Source of the DNA: Megasphaera sp. MJR8396C
GTDB taxonomy: Bacteria > Bacillota > Negativicutes > Veillonellales > Megasphaeraceae
Reading direction: 5' to 3'
Assembly (NCBI RefSeq): GCF_001546855.1
Contig: NZ_KQ958143.1
Span: 30,762-94,761, forward strand
Length of the DNA: 64,000 bases
Positions within the stretch are counted from its first letter, which is position 1, and each line of letters begins with the position of its first letter. The notes beneath the pieces are model-generated. The model was given only the letters and a program-made list of their open reading frames with translations, ran no database searches and was not told where the DNA came from. This document shows, in pieces, positions 53,173-61,633 of the stretch. The position numbers were made by a program, and so were the translations under genes.

Positions 53173-54393
53173 TTAACGATGGGGCAAATCATCCAGTTCT
53201 TTTATGCAGTTATAAATATCTTCCTCCGTGCCAAAGGCCCCGGCCTTGGTCACAATAGGCAGACCAGCTCGAGAGCCTCCTAACAAACGTCCTAACACAA
53301 AACCAGGAACAAGTTCCCGCTCGATGTGTGAACCGCTCGCTTCCAATTGATGAATGACGGCGATTGCCGTATCACCACCAGTCAAGAACAAGCCATTCAC
53401 AGCAGCCTCTTTTAAGATCACCGGCACCATGCCGCTCAGTGTCTGTTTGGTAAACTCCGCCAATACATCTGTTGAAATGCCATGTTCACGACCATAGGCG
53501 GCAAAAGCTTCATAATCTTGCCGGCAGGAAGCACCGGTAAGGACGACGTCCTGTCCTTCCTTCAAATAGGTCACCACATCACGAACAGCACGGTCGACCT
53601 GATGCGTTTCATAGATCGTCTTCATATCTAAGGCTACGACAGATACGCCGTTTTCACGGCAATACTGCAACTGCTTCATGGTTTTACTGCTAATGCTGCC
53701 AATAACGGTCAACGTCGGTTTCCTTCGATAAGATACCGTTAAAATCCCTTGAGCCAATCCGGCTGAACCGATCCAAAGGATTTTCTTTCCCGTCTTCATC
53801 GCCGCCATGGCAATAGTCTCTAGCTGCACCTGTTCCTTAGTATCAAAAGAATAGGCTGTTCCCGTCCAATCAAAGGACTCCATAGAAACCTCCGACAACG
53901 CATAGTGGTGTACAGGCTGATTCAGACACTCCGTCAGGATTTTCTGAATCCGGTCTTCTTGAAGAGGATTTCTCGGATCACGGGCGATTTCTGTATCGAG
54001 GAGCGGCGTTCCATGAACACAGAGCCGCCCTTGTTCTACAGTCCGCCCCTGAGCCGGATAAGCTGGTGCAAAGATAATGAGTTCCGGCTTATAAACATCA
54101 ACCGCCGCGCGAATTTCTTCTTGTAAATGCCCGCGCAGCGTCGAGTCTACCTTTTTATAAAGAAAGCGGCATCCCCCTCGCAAATTCACACAGGCGATAG
54201 CCTCATAAACGCGATGATAGGCTTCCTCTGCGGAAACAACTCGGCTTTCACAGTCGATTGACAAGCTGGTTTCATCGTCTTTAATTTGGTTTACATCTAA
54301 AACAACATCGACGGGAATCCCACTTCTACAAAGTTGGACCCCCGTATCATTGGCGCCCGTAAAATCATCGGCAACGATGACAAATGGATGCAT
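53173..54393 (-). CDS. Four-carbon acid sugar kinase (DUF1537 family)
   Basis: A 406-residue kinase that phosphorylates threonate, erythronate or a close relative at C4. The sugar-binding N-terminal segment is VIVADDFTGANDTGVQL; FAPAYPAQGRTVEQGR follows, and the nucleotide-binding C-terminal part has VVLTGASCRQDYEAF, LFLTGGDTAIAVI and PGFVLGRLLGG. The pairing with a PdxA2 homologue and no isomerase fits the known D-threonate route (kinase then PdxA2 to dihydroxyacetone phosphate); no aldolase or dehydrogenase of the other branches is present. It lies 12 nt after deoR, in the same transcript. Confidence 0.92.
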   Translation of the reverse strand: MHPFVIVADDFTGANDTGVQLCRSGIPVDVVLDVNQIKDDETSLSIDCESRVVSAEEAYHRVYEAIACVNLRGGCRFLYKKVDSTLRGHLQEEIRAAVDVYKPELIIFAPAYPAQGRTVEQGRLCVHGTPLLDTEIARDPRNPLQEDRIQKILTECLNQPVHHYALSEVSMESFDWTGTAYSFDTKEQVQLETIAMAAMKTGKKILWIGSAGLAQGILTVSYRRKPTLTVIGSISSKTMKQLQYCRENGVSVVALDMKTIYETHQVDRAVRDVVTYLKEGQDVVLTGASCRQDYEAFAAYGREHGISTDVLAEFTKQTLSGMVPVILKEAAVNGLFLTGGDTAIAVIHQLEASGSHIERELVPGFVLGRLLGGSRAGLPIVTKAGAFGTEEDIYNCIKELDDLPHR

Positions 54394-54405
54394 AATACCA
54401 CCTCA

Positions 54406-55182
54406 CTAAACATGGATAAAGGTTACATGATGTTCGTCAAACAAGCTCTGTTCTTCGGCAGTTGCCATATAATCGCTAATGAGGACATCCATTTCCCATA
54501 TATCTAGAATATAATAGAGTTTATGTTTCTTGAATTTAGAATGATCGGCAAGGAGGACCACCTTATCCGACGCATGCAGACAAGCCCGTTTAACATCAAT
54601 TTTTTCAGCATTGGCCGTCATGATACGCCAGTCAGGCGTGACGGCCTGGGTACCAAAAAAGCAGATGTCAAAATGCATGGTCTGCACCATATTGGTCGCC
54701 AATACGCCGCAAGTCGAGTTCGATTCGACGTCAATATGGCCGCCCAAAAGGATGACATAAATGCCTAAAACTGGCGTCAAAACTTGAGCAATGGCCAAGT
54801 CATTGGTGACAACGGTCAGATTCTCCCACCGCTGTTTAGCCATTAACTCTGCCAATTCAAAGTTCGTCGTCCCCGCATCTAGGAAAATACTCATCGATGA
54901 TTCAATCATGGGAAGAGCAGCCGCTGCCATCTTCCGTTTTTCATCGATATGGACGAGTTTTCGATTACGGTACGTTGCATCTTTTACAGACGATTCGACT
55001 AAAACAGCCCCGCCGTGGCTTTTTTCAACGAGTCCGCCTTCTTCTAAATGCTGTAAATCCCGTCGAATCGTCATCGTCGTTACGTCAAGTTGTTGCGCTA
55101 AGTCGTTTACCGTAACGGCTTTACTCTTATAAAGTTCATTCAAAATAAATTGCCGTCGTTCTGCCGGTAGCATATCGTTCAC
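54406..55182 (-). CDS. DeoR-family transcriptional repressor
   Basis: A 258-residue DeoR-type regulator with an N-terminal winged helix (ERRQFILNELYKSKAVTVNDLAQQ ... VTTMTIRRDLQHLEEGG) and a sugar-phosphate-sensing domain (IFLDAGTTNFELA; VTNDLAIAQVL; ILLGGHIDVES; DHSKFKKH). It heads the operon with the four-carbon acid kinase and probably represses both that operon and pdxA2. The likely inducer is a phosphorylated pathway intermediate. An initial AGGTGAACG lies before the ATG. Confidence 0.94.
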   Translation of the reverse strand: MNDMLPAERRQFILNELYKSKAVTVNDLAQQLDVTTMTIRRDLQHLEEGGLVEKSHGGAVLVESSVKDATYRNRKLVHIDEKRKMAAAALPMIESSMSIFLDAGTTNFELAELMAKQRWENLTVVTNDLAIAQVLTPVLGIYVILLGGHIDVESNSTCGVLATNMVQTMHFDICFFGTQAVTPDWRIMTANAEKIDVKRACLHASDKVVLLADHSKFKKHKLYYILDIWEMDVLISDYMATAEEQSLFDEHHVTFIHV

Positions 55183-55219
55183 CTCATGTTCATCTTCACA
55201 TCATTCGCTCACACTACAT

Positions 55220-55277
55220 TGTTTATATTTGTTGTTTTGTGTTAATTAATTATATCAAGAGGGAAAAGAGGCGTCAA
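55220..55277 (-). promoter_or_regulatory. Promoter and DeoR-type operator of deoR-kinase
   Basis: The minus strand has TTGACG (55272-55277), a 17-nt spacer and TATAAT (55249-55254). The T-rich element at 55220-55245 (plus strand TGTTTATATTTGTT then a TTTTGTGTT unit) sits just downstream of the -10 box, in the same place as its match before pdxA2. Confidence 0.75.
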
Positions 55278-55295
55278 GAAGGAAAACACGACAAA

Positions 55296-55334
55296 ACAGA
55301 CCTCGCACGAAAAAAGTATCCATGCAAGGTCTGT
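55296..55334 (-). terminator. Terminator of the alpha-glucoside operon
   Basis: ACAGACCT-C-GCA and TGC-A-AGGTCTGT pair with one internal mismatch, downstream of the porin stop codon. Confidence 0.75.
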
Positions 55335-55376
55335 GTAATTGGCATAAAGTGATGTATGACATTAAGCGCGGGGCTC

Positions 55377-56786
55377 TTAAAAATGGAAGTCCATCTGCGT
55401 GCGGATGAGGGTTCGCTTATTATCGGAGTTAGAAATCTGTTCTTGTTTCGAATACAGTGTTTCCCATTCGATATTCTTCCAAGGGACGTATTTATAGCCG
55501 AGGATCCAGCCTCTACTGCCGGCACTGCCATTATAGAACAGGGAGCCCCATTCGTCGTCACCGGCGATGGTGCCGTTCGTTCCATAGCGATACCAGCGGG
55601 CGTAGGCCTGCCAGGTGCCCGGTGTATTCAGGTCTGTCTGGCGATAGTTCACGCGCAGGAAGGTGCTGCTGTTCTGATAGTCAGCGTTGGTACGAGCGTA
55701 GTCGGCCAGGAAGCGGACGTCTTTAGAGACGTCGAACCAACCGCTGAGGACGTAGGCTTTGTCGTAATCGACGGTTTCTTCCCCCCACGATTCGAGGTGA
55801 GTCGTGTTCTTTTCGTAGACGTCGCCTTTATTCTTGGAGTTCAAGGCATAGGCCACATTGATGCCAGCTCTCGGTCCGACATTGCCCCACGCACCAAGCC
55901 CATACCAGCTTTCATGGTTTCCGGCTCCTGTTGAGGCCATCCAAAAGCCGCTGGCCATCAGGCTTGTCCCTTTGATCGGCACGGCGACTTGAACGCCGTC
56001 TGATTCGGTCCCGAAGAGGACGTTCTGCTGACCTAATCCGCGCCAAGCTCGACCGATGTTGATCCAGGCACCGGTCTTAGGATCCGTCCCTTCAACCCAG
56101 ATGCGCTGGATATTGCCGTCATGGCCTGACCAGCGCTTAGCCCGGCCTTTATCCTTCCCGTCGGCAGCCCATGAGCCCGATTCGTTTTCATGATCGTGGC
56201 CACCGTTGTAGAAGGAGTTCTTTTCTAACTGGAATTTGGCCTTCCAATTTTCGTTTACTTTATAGGCACCGTTCAAACTCATGTAGAAGCGATTATTATC
56301 TTTGTACAAGTCGCTGTTGTTCTGTACCTGACCGCTGTATTTATCGTTGTCATACTGGACGCGGATAAAACCGCTGAGTTCCATCTTGCCGGCAATGCCG
56401 TTCTTTAATTCATCGATGTCTTTCGTGTTTTGGTCAATCTGTTTCGTATTGGCCGCTACCTGCTGCTGGAGGACGCTGATTTCATCAGCATATTCTCCGT
56501 GCAGCTTTTCAAGAACGGCCTTGTCCCCGTAGTTGCCGCCGCCTTTCTGCATGGCTTTAGCGACGATGCTGGCTACTTCATAGCGAGTCATGGTGCGGCC
56601 GCCTTCAAAGGTATTGTCGCCCATCCCTTCGATGACGCCTTCTTGAGCCAGATAGTCAAGGGCTTCATAGGACCAGTGGTCTTTCGGTACATCGGAGAAA
56701 CTGTCAGCTGACGCCGCCCAGGCCGCGCCGGACAGTTCCAGGGTCAGGGCAGCCACGATAGCCCAGGCTTTCTTATTCACATTCAT
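55377..56786 (-). CDS. SLH-domain outer-membrane porin
   Basis: A 469-residue porin of the Negativicutes type. A signal peptide (about 1-25, ending AAWA) is followed by one SLH domain (about 28-80, FSDVPKDHWSYEALDYLAQEGVIEGM), which binds the modified peptidoglycan. A coiled coil (about 90-132, with VAANTKQIDQNTKDIDEL) comes next, and then a beta-barrel of alternating polar and aromatic strands ending in QMDFHF with a C-terminal Phe. It both tethers the outer membrane and admits solutes. It lies 17 nt after the HAD gene in the alpha-glucoside operon, so the sugar is a likely cargo. Confidence 0.95.
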   Translation of the reverse strand: MNVNKKAWAIVAALTLELSGAAWAASADSFSDVPKDHWSYEALDYLAQEGVIEGMGDNTFEGGRTMTRYEVASIVAKAMQKGGGNYGDKAVLEKLHGEYADEISVLQQQVAANTKQIDQNTKDIDELKNGIAGKMELSGFIRVQYDNDKYSGQVQNNSDLYKDNNRFYMSLNGAYKVNENWKAKFQLEKNSFYNGGHDHENESGSWAADGKDKGRAKRWSGHDGNIQRIWVEGTDPKTGAWINIGRAWRGLGQQNVLFGTESDGVQVAVPIKGTSLMASGFWMASTGAGNHESWYGLGAWGNVGPRAGINVAYALNSKNKGDVYEKNTTHLESWGEETVDYDKAYVLSGWFDVSKDVRFLADYARTNADYQNSSTFLRVNYRQTDLNTPGTWQAYARWYRYGTNGTIAGDDEWGSLFYNGSAGSRGWILGYKYVPWKNIEWETLYSKQEQISNSDNKRTLIRTQMDFHF

Positions 56787-56803
56787 CGTAAGGACCTCTT
56801 TTC

Positions 56804-57583
56804 TTATAAGTTATCGAGCAACATGGCCCCTACGCTGTCATAGACTTTACGGGCCTGGGCCTGGATGGCCGTCCGGGCCGTAGAAACGGTATAGCCGTTG
56901 TAGCCCAGAATCATGGGAAGGTCGTTGACTTCATCGCCAATGGCCAGGATTTCAGCGCCGTCCCAGCCGAAGATGGCCAGGGTATGGGAAATGGCCTGTT
57001 CTTTACTGATGTCGGCGGGAATGATGTCGACGGCGCAGCGATTGGGGTAAGCATGGATCACATCGCCAAAGTTGGCGTTGACTTCTTCACTGGCAGCCAG
57101 CGCATCTTCCGCCGTCGTAAACCCTAAAGAAAACTGATGGATGATCTGGGGCAGGTGTTCGATGTCGTCTTCCGTAATGGTGACCAACGGATAATTCCAC
57201 TGCGCCGCTTCGCGCCGAACCCAGGTCCCATCCAGATCATGACAGAGATAGGTCTTGTCTTCTGATGAAAAAGAGAAGTGGAAGGATTTTCGTACCAAGG
57301 GCAATTCACTGGCCTTCTTTAAAAGTGCCGGTTCGATGCGAGCTTCCCAAAGGACCTGATTCTGCCCGTCGCTGATAAGGCCGCCATTATTGCAGGCCAG
57401 ATAATCGTATTCAATGCCGTAATGTACAAGCTGGGGCCAAAGCATGCCGTGGTCACGTCCGGAAACGACACCGAATTTATGACCGGCAGCCCGCCACTGG
57501 CGGACAGCGTCTGCATCAAAGGCCGTAATGATATCGTCTCGGAATAAAGTACCGTCGTAATCACTGGCAGCAACTTTTAACAT
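56804..57583 (-). CDS. Cof-type HAD phosphatase
   Basis: A 259-residue haloacid-dehalogenase phosphatase of the Cof subfamily. The nucleophile motif is AASDYDGTLF at the N-terminus, motif II SGRD, the substrate cap lies in the middle, and motif IV is AIGDEVNDLPMI near the C-terminus. The start is taken at 57583, 6 nt after AGGAGG; ATG codons at 57586 and 57598 are less well placed. It sits between the GH13 and porin genes in the operon. It may dephosphorylate a sugar phosphate made by the PTS, which would make a maltose-phosphate phosphatase route possible. Confidence 0.9.
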   Translation of the reverse strand: MLKVAASDYDGTLFRDDIITAFDADAVRQWRAAGHKFGVVSGRDHGMLWPQLVHYGIEYDYLACNNGGLISDGQNQVLWEARIEPALLKKASELPLVRKSFHFSFSSEDKTYLCHDLDGTWVRREAAQWNYPLVTITEDDIEHLPQIIHQFSLGFTTAEDALAASEEVNANFGDVIHAYPNRCAVDIIPADISKEQAISHTLAIFGWDGAEILAIGDEVNDLPMILGYNGYTVSTARTAIQAQARKVYDSVGAMLLDNL

Positions 57584-57594
57584 CATATTCCTCC

Positions 57595-59262
57595 TCATAT
57601 CCGATAGATGACGGCTTCTGCCGGCCGCAATTTTCCCGCCTTGGGGTTTTCAAAATTCCCCAACAGGACCGAGGCGCCCCGTACCAGTTCCGCATCATAG
57701 CGAGCCGTGTCATTGGTGAAATTGACCAGGACCAGAAGAGATTCATCGCCTAAGGTCCGTTTAAAAGCGTAGATGGATTCATCGTCAGTCAAGAGTTCTT
57801 CATAACTCCCCTGAAGCAAAATCTGCGCCGCTTCCCCCTGGAAGCGTTCATACTGAAGTTGACGGTAATAAGAGAGGACCGACTGGTCATCTTTTTCTTC
57901 GACTTCGGCGCAGCAGGAAGCAAAGTCCTCGTGAACGGGAAGCCACGGCGTCCCTGTCGTAAAGCCTGCCTGGGCCTCTGTCGTCCACTGCATGGGCGTC
58001 CGGACATTATCCCGGCTGTGAAACTGGACGACTTTCAAGGCTTCCTCCGGCGAAAGGCCTTCATCTAAGGCCATCTGATACTGGCCGTGGGTCGAAATGT
58101 CATTATAGTCTTCAATCCGGTCAAAAGCCGTATTGGCCATGCCCAACTCCTGTCCTTCGTAAACGAAGGGCGTGCCCCGAAGGCCGAACAAGACCGTCGC
58201 CATAGCTTTCGCCGCCATTTTTTTATCGATGCCTTCCGGGAAATAGTGATTGACGCAGCGATTGCGGTCATGATTTTCAAAGAAAATCGGGTACCAGCCG
58301 TTATCCGCCGTCGCTGTTTGGCTGGCCGATAGTGCTTTTTTGAGCTTAGTCAGCGGCCAAGAAGTGGCTTTGCACCAAATTTCATCATCGATAAATTCCA
58401 CGTTCGAATGGCTGAATTCAAAGAGCATACTGAAAACGCCGTCGTCGCCGACCCATTTCGGTAAATCTGCCGGCGCTACGCCGTTAGCTTCAGCGACGGT
58501 GAAGATGTCATGTCCGTCGAAAACTTCCCGGCGAAATTCATGGAGAAAGTCGAGGATACCCGGTGTATTGGCGATAATCGGATGAATCGAAGACAGGCCA
58601 TCAGCCCCGTCGACGGGGCCATCTTCAAAGACAGCCGGTTTCTTAATATAGACGATGGCATCGATGCGGAAGCCGCCGACGCCCTTATCGAGCCAGAAAT
58701 TGGCGGCGTCGTACAGTGCCTGGCGGACCTCGGAATTTTCCCAGTTGAGGTCCGGCTGTTCAGCCGCAAAGGTATGCAGGTAATACTGCTGCCGTTCTTC
58801 ACACCAGGTCCAAGATGAGCCGCCGAAGATGGAGCGCCAGTTAGTCGGCGCCGAGCCGTCGGCCTTGGCATCGCGCCAGATATACCAATCAGCTTTATCG
58901 TTGTCCCGACTCTGTTTCGATTCCTGGAACCAATAGTGCCGGTCCGACGTATGATTGTAAACCAAATCCATGACGATGCGGATATCCCGCTTCTTTCCTT
59001 CGGCAATGAGTTCTTCCATATCGGCCATAGTCCCGTAGCGAAGGTCGATAGCCGTGTAATCGCTGATATCATAGCCATTGTCGACCATAGGCGACGGGTA
59101 GAGCGGCGTCAGCCAAACGGCGCCGATGCCTAAGGCTTTTAAATAATCGAGATGACGCGTAATGCCGGAAATATCGCCTTCACCGCTTCCCGTCGTATCC
59201 TGAAAGCTGCGGGGATAAACCTGATAAACAGCTGTTTTTTGCCACCATTTTAACGTATCCAT
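57595..59262 (-). CDS. GH13 alpha-glucosidase (oligo-1,6-glucosidase type)
   Basis: A 555-residue glycoside hydrolase of family 13, subfamily 31 in appearance. The catalytic triad is Asp201 (GGFRIDAI), Glu258 (FTVAEANG) and Asp332 (FENHDRNR); VMDLVYNHTSDRHYWF is the conserved region I. There is no signal peptide, so it acts in the cytoplasm on imported alpha-glucosides or their 6-phosphates. It lies 9 nt after the PTS gene and overlaps the HAD ribosome-binding site. Trehalose-6-phosphate hydrolase and dextran glucosidase are alternatives within the family. Confidence 0.93.
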   Translation of the reverse strand: MDTLKWWQKTAVYQVYPRSFQDTTGSGEGDISGITRHLDYLKALGIGAVWLTPLYPSPMVDNGYDISDYTAIDLRYGTMADMEELIAEGKKRDIRIVMDLVYNHTSDRHYWFQESKQSRDNDKADWYIWRDAKADGSAPTNWRSIFGGSSWTWCEERQQYYLHTFAAEQPDLNWENSEVRQALYDAANFWLDKGVGGFRIDAIVYIKKPAVFEDGPVDGADGLSSIHPIIANTPGILDFLHEFRREVFDGHDIFTVAEANGVAPADLPKWVGDDGVFSMLFEFSHSNVEFIDDEIWCKATSWPLTKLKKALSASQTATADNGWYPIFFENHDRNRCVNHYFPEGIDKKMAAKAMATVLFGLRGTPFVYEGQELGMANTAFDRIEDYNDISTHGQYQMALDEGLSPEEALKVVQFHSRDNVRTPMQWTTEAQAGFTTGTPWLPVHEDFASCCAEVEEKDDQSVLSYYRQLQYERFQGEAAQILLQGSYEELLTDDESIYAFKRTLGDESLLVLVNFTNDTARYDAELVRGASVLLGNFENPKAGKLRPAEAVIYRI

Positions 59263-59271
59263 AAAAACCTC

Positions 59272-61434
59272 CTAGAAAATGACAATCGGTGTTTCACCAG
59301 CAACGACAGGCTGGTCCGGTTCTTTCTTCATCTGCGGATATTCCGGAGAATTGGTAACGGCCATGATGACGATATCGTCGTAGCCGGCTTTGGCAATGAC
59401 GTCACGGTCAAAGCGAATCAAGGGATCGCCCGCTTTTACCTGAGCATCCTGCTCGGTCAGAAGGGTAAAGCCCTGACCGTTTAAGTTGACCGTATCGAGG
59501 CCGATGTGAATCAAGATTTCAGCTCCATTGCTCAGTTCCAAACCGACGGCATGAAGGGAGCTTTCCATAATCATCGACACGACACAGTCAGCCGGAGCGA
59601 CGATCGTATCACTGGTCGGCTTAATAGCTACGCCATCGCCCATCATCATCTGGGAAAAGGCGTCGTCGGGGACTTCGCTGATATCGACGAGGTCGCCGGA
59701 CACGAAGGCTTTCAGCCGCATGGAGCGCGAATCTTCATCGACGGAAGCGACGGCGTTTACTGGGACTTCCCGCGGGTTGTCAACAGTCGTTTCTTTCATA
59801 TCTTCCGGAGACGTTTCAGCCATTGGCGTATAATCTCCTTTCAACAAGGCATCGAAATGGCTGCGGACGTTGGGTACAGACAAGCCGACGATGACCTGGA
59901 CGGCACGGCCGTTTTTCACCAAGCCAAAGGCACCGGCATTGGTAAACTTGCTCGTTCCCGCGACTTTATCCGGATCGTTGACCGTGACCCGCAGGCGAGT
60001 TGCACAGTTGGTGACTTCCTGGATGTTGTCGGGACCGCCGAGGCAGTCGAGGAAGACTTGCGCTTTCAAGGCATCAGCACCGCCGGCAATACCCTTCTTT
60101 TCCATTTCTTTCTTGGCCTTGTATTCGGCCTTGGTAAACAATTTATCGTCTTCACCGTCATCAGTGCGTCCCGGCGTCTTAAAGTCGAAGTGCAGGATGA
60201 GGAAGCGGAACACGACGAAATAAATGAGGGTAAAGCAGAGGCCGATGGCAATCTGCATGATATACGTCCAGGCGTGGAAGCGGAACAAGGGAATCCAGTT
60301 CTGGACGATGCTGTCAATGAGGCCGCCGCCGAAGTTGCCCGACAAGCCGATAAGGTAGAGAATGGTCGACAAAGTCGCCGACAAGACGGCATGGACGAAA
60401 TACAAGACAGGAGCCACAAATAAGAAGGTAAATTCAATCGGTTCAGTAATGCCGCAGAGGACGGCCGTAACCGTAGCCGGAATCAAGAGAGCTGCCACCT
60501 TTTTACGCTTTTCCGGTTTGGCGCAGTAGTACATGGCAAGAGCCGCGCCGGGCAGACCGAAGACCTTCGCGCTGCCGTGAAGGGCAAAACCACCCTGGGG
60601 GAACAGGTCCCGCAGCGACTGAGCGCTGGTCGCAAAATCGTTAAGGTGCTGCAGCCAATAAGCCTGGATCCCGTTGTCAACGACAGCCGGTCCATAAATG
60701 AAGGGCAGGTAAATGAAGTGGTGAAGGCCTGCCGGCAGGAGAATCTTCTCGGCGAAGGTATAAGCCCAGACGCCGAAGATGCCGCTGGTCTTGAGGAAGA
60801 ACTGGAATTGTTCGATACCGTGCTGAATGGGCGGCCAGATATAGCAGAAGAGAAGGGCTGTCGGCAGCATAACCACAAAGCCGACGGCGACGACGAAGGC
60901 CGGTCCCTTGAAGATGCCCAGCCATTCGGGAATTTCCGTATCATAGAAGCGGTTGTGGAGATAGGCCGTAATGCAGGCAATGAAGATGGCGCCGAGCATG
61001 CCCATATCCAGGGTCTTGATGTTGGCAATCATGGCCAGACCCGTACCGGCTCCGGCGTCCTGACCATAATCGACGCCGAAATAGCTGCCGTGGAGGCTCA
61101 AGATACCAGAAATGAAGTAGTTGAAGATCATGTAAATGACGAAACCTTCCATAGCACAGCGAGCCTGCTCCTTCTTGGCAAAGCCAATGGGAACGGCGAT
61201 GGCGAAGAGAATCGGCATTTGTTTAAATACCGTCCAGGCACCTTGTTGGACGACGTACCAGAAATCGTACCACAGAGTTCCCTCTTCCGCTAAGCTGCCA
61301 AAGAGGCCCGTATTGCTGAAAATAATCGATACGGCAACGGTCAAGCCGAAGAAAGCGAATAAAATGACCGGCGTATACATGGCACCGCCAAAGCGCTGCA
61401 ATTCCTGCATACTGCGTTCCTTGCTGAAAGTCAT
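59272..61434 (-). CDS. Alpha-glucoside-type PTS permease, EIICBA
   Basis: A 720-residue sugar transporter and kinase of the alpha-glucoside/maltose branch of the glucose PTS family. EIIC (about 1-425) has MQELQRFGGAMYTPVILF, FAEKILLPAGLHHFIYLPF and GITEPIEFTFLFVAP. EIIB has the phospho-cysteine Cys477 (VTNCATRLRVTV), and EIIA the phospho-histidine His643 (HIGLDTVNLNGQG). It heads the operon with GH13, HAD and porin genes. Its promoter carries the element shared with the hexokinase gene and an RpiR gene lies immediately upstream. Confidence 0.93.
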   Translation of the reverse strand: MTFSKERSMQELQRFGGAMYTPVILFAFFGLTVAVSIIFSNTGLFGSLAEEGTLWYDFWYVVQQGAWTVFKQMPILFAIAVPIGFAKKEQARCAMEGFVIYMIFNYFISGILSLHGSYFGVDYGQDAGAGTGLAMIANIKTLDMGMLGAIFIACITAYLHNRFYDTEIPEWLGIFKGPAFVVAVGFVVMLPTALLFCYIWPPIQHGIEQFQFFLKTSGIFGVWAYTFAEKILLPAGLHHFIYLPFIYGPAVVDNGIQAYWLQHLNDFATSAQSLRDLFPQGGFALHGSAKVFGLPGAALAMYYCAKPEKRKKVAALLIPATVTAVLCGITEPIEFTFLFVAPVLYFVHAVLSATLSTILYLIGLSGNFGGGLIDSIVQNWIPLFRFHAWTYIMQIAIGLCFTLIYFVVFRFLILHFDFKTPGRTDDGEDDKLFTKAEYKAKKEMEKKGIAGGADALKAQVFLDCLGGPDNIQEVTNCATRLRVTVNDPDKVAGTSKFTNAGAFGLVKNGRAVQVIVGLSVPNVRSHFDALLKGDYTPMAETSPEDMKETTVDNPREVPVNAVASVDEDSRSMRLKAFVSGDLVDISEVPDDAFSQMMMGDGVAIKPTSDTIVAPADCVVSMIMESSLHAVGLELSNGAEILIHIGLDTVNLNGQGFTLLTEQDAQVKAGDPLIRFDRDVIAKAGYDDIVIMAVTNSPEYPQMKKEPDQPVVAGETPIVIF

Positions 61435-61534
61435 AACAGTTTCCTCCCGTTTAAAATAAAAATAAGTCCTTAGCTTTCTCGGTCATATAGCGAAGACGTC
61501 ATTCGATGTATTCCTTGAAGCTATCTTTACTAAC

Positions 61535-61563
61535 AGGATATAAAAAAAAAGCCGCGAATACAA
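61535..61563 (-). promoter_or_regulatory. Promoter of the alpha-glucoside operon
   Basis: The minus strand has TTGTAT (61558-61563), a 17-nt spacer and TATCCT (61535-61540). The -35 box lies in the loop and 5' shoulder of the rpiR terminator hairpin. The same TTGTATTC sequence begins the hexokinase promoter. Confidence 0.6.
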
Positions 61564-61578
61564 TAGTTTCGCGGCTTT
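61541..61578 (-). terminator. Terminator of rpiR
   Basis: AAAGCCGCGAA (61548-61558) and TTCGCGGCTTT (61568-61578) form an 11-bp stem, followed on the minus strand by nine T. Confidence 0.92.
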
Positions 61579-61605
61579 CCGGCACAGCGGCACGGGGCTG
61601 TAATC

Positions 61606-61631
61606 TGGTACAAATTGCGTACTTTGGTACA
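61606..61631 (-). promoter_or_regulatory. 26-bp operator upstream of the alpha-glucoside operon
   Basis: On the minus strand two TGTACC hexamers are 20 bp apart, start to start, with AATT between. It matches 23 of 26 positions of the element at 63875-63900. It ends 42 nt before the -35 box, the same as the other copy, and lies 2 bp past the rpiR stop codon. Confidence 0.8.
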
Positions 61632-61633
61632 TA

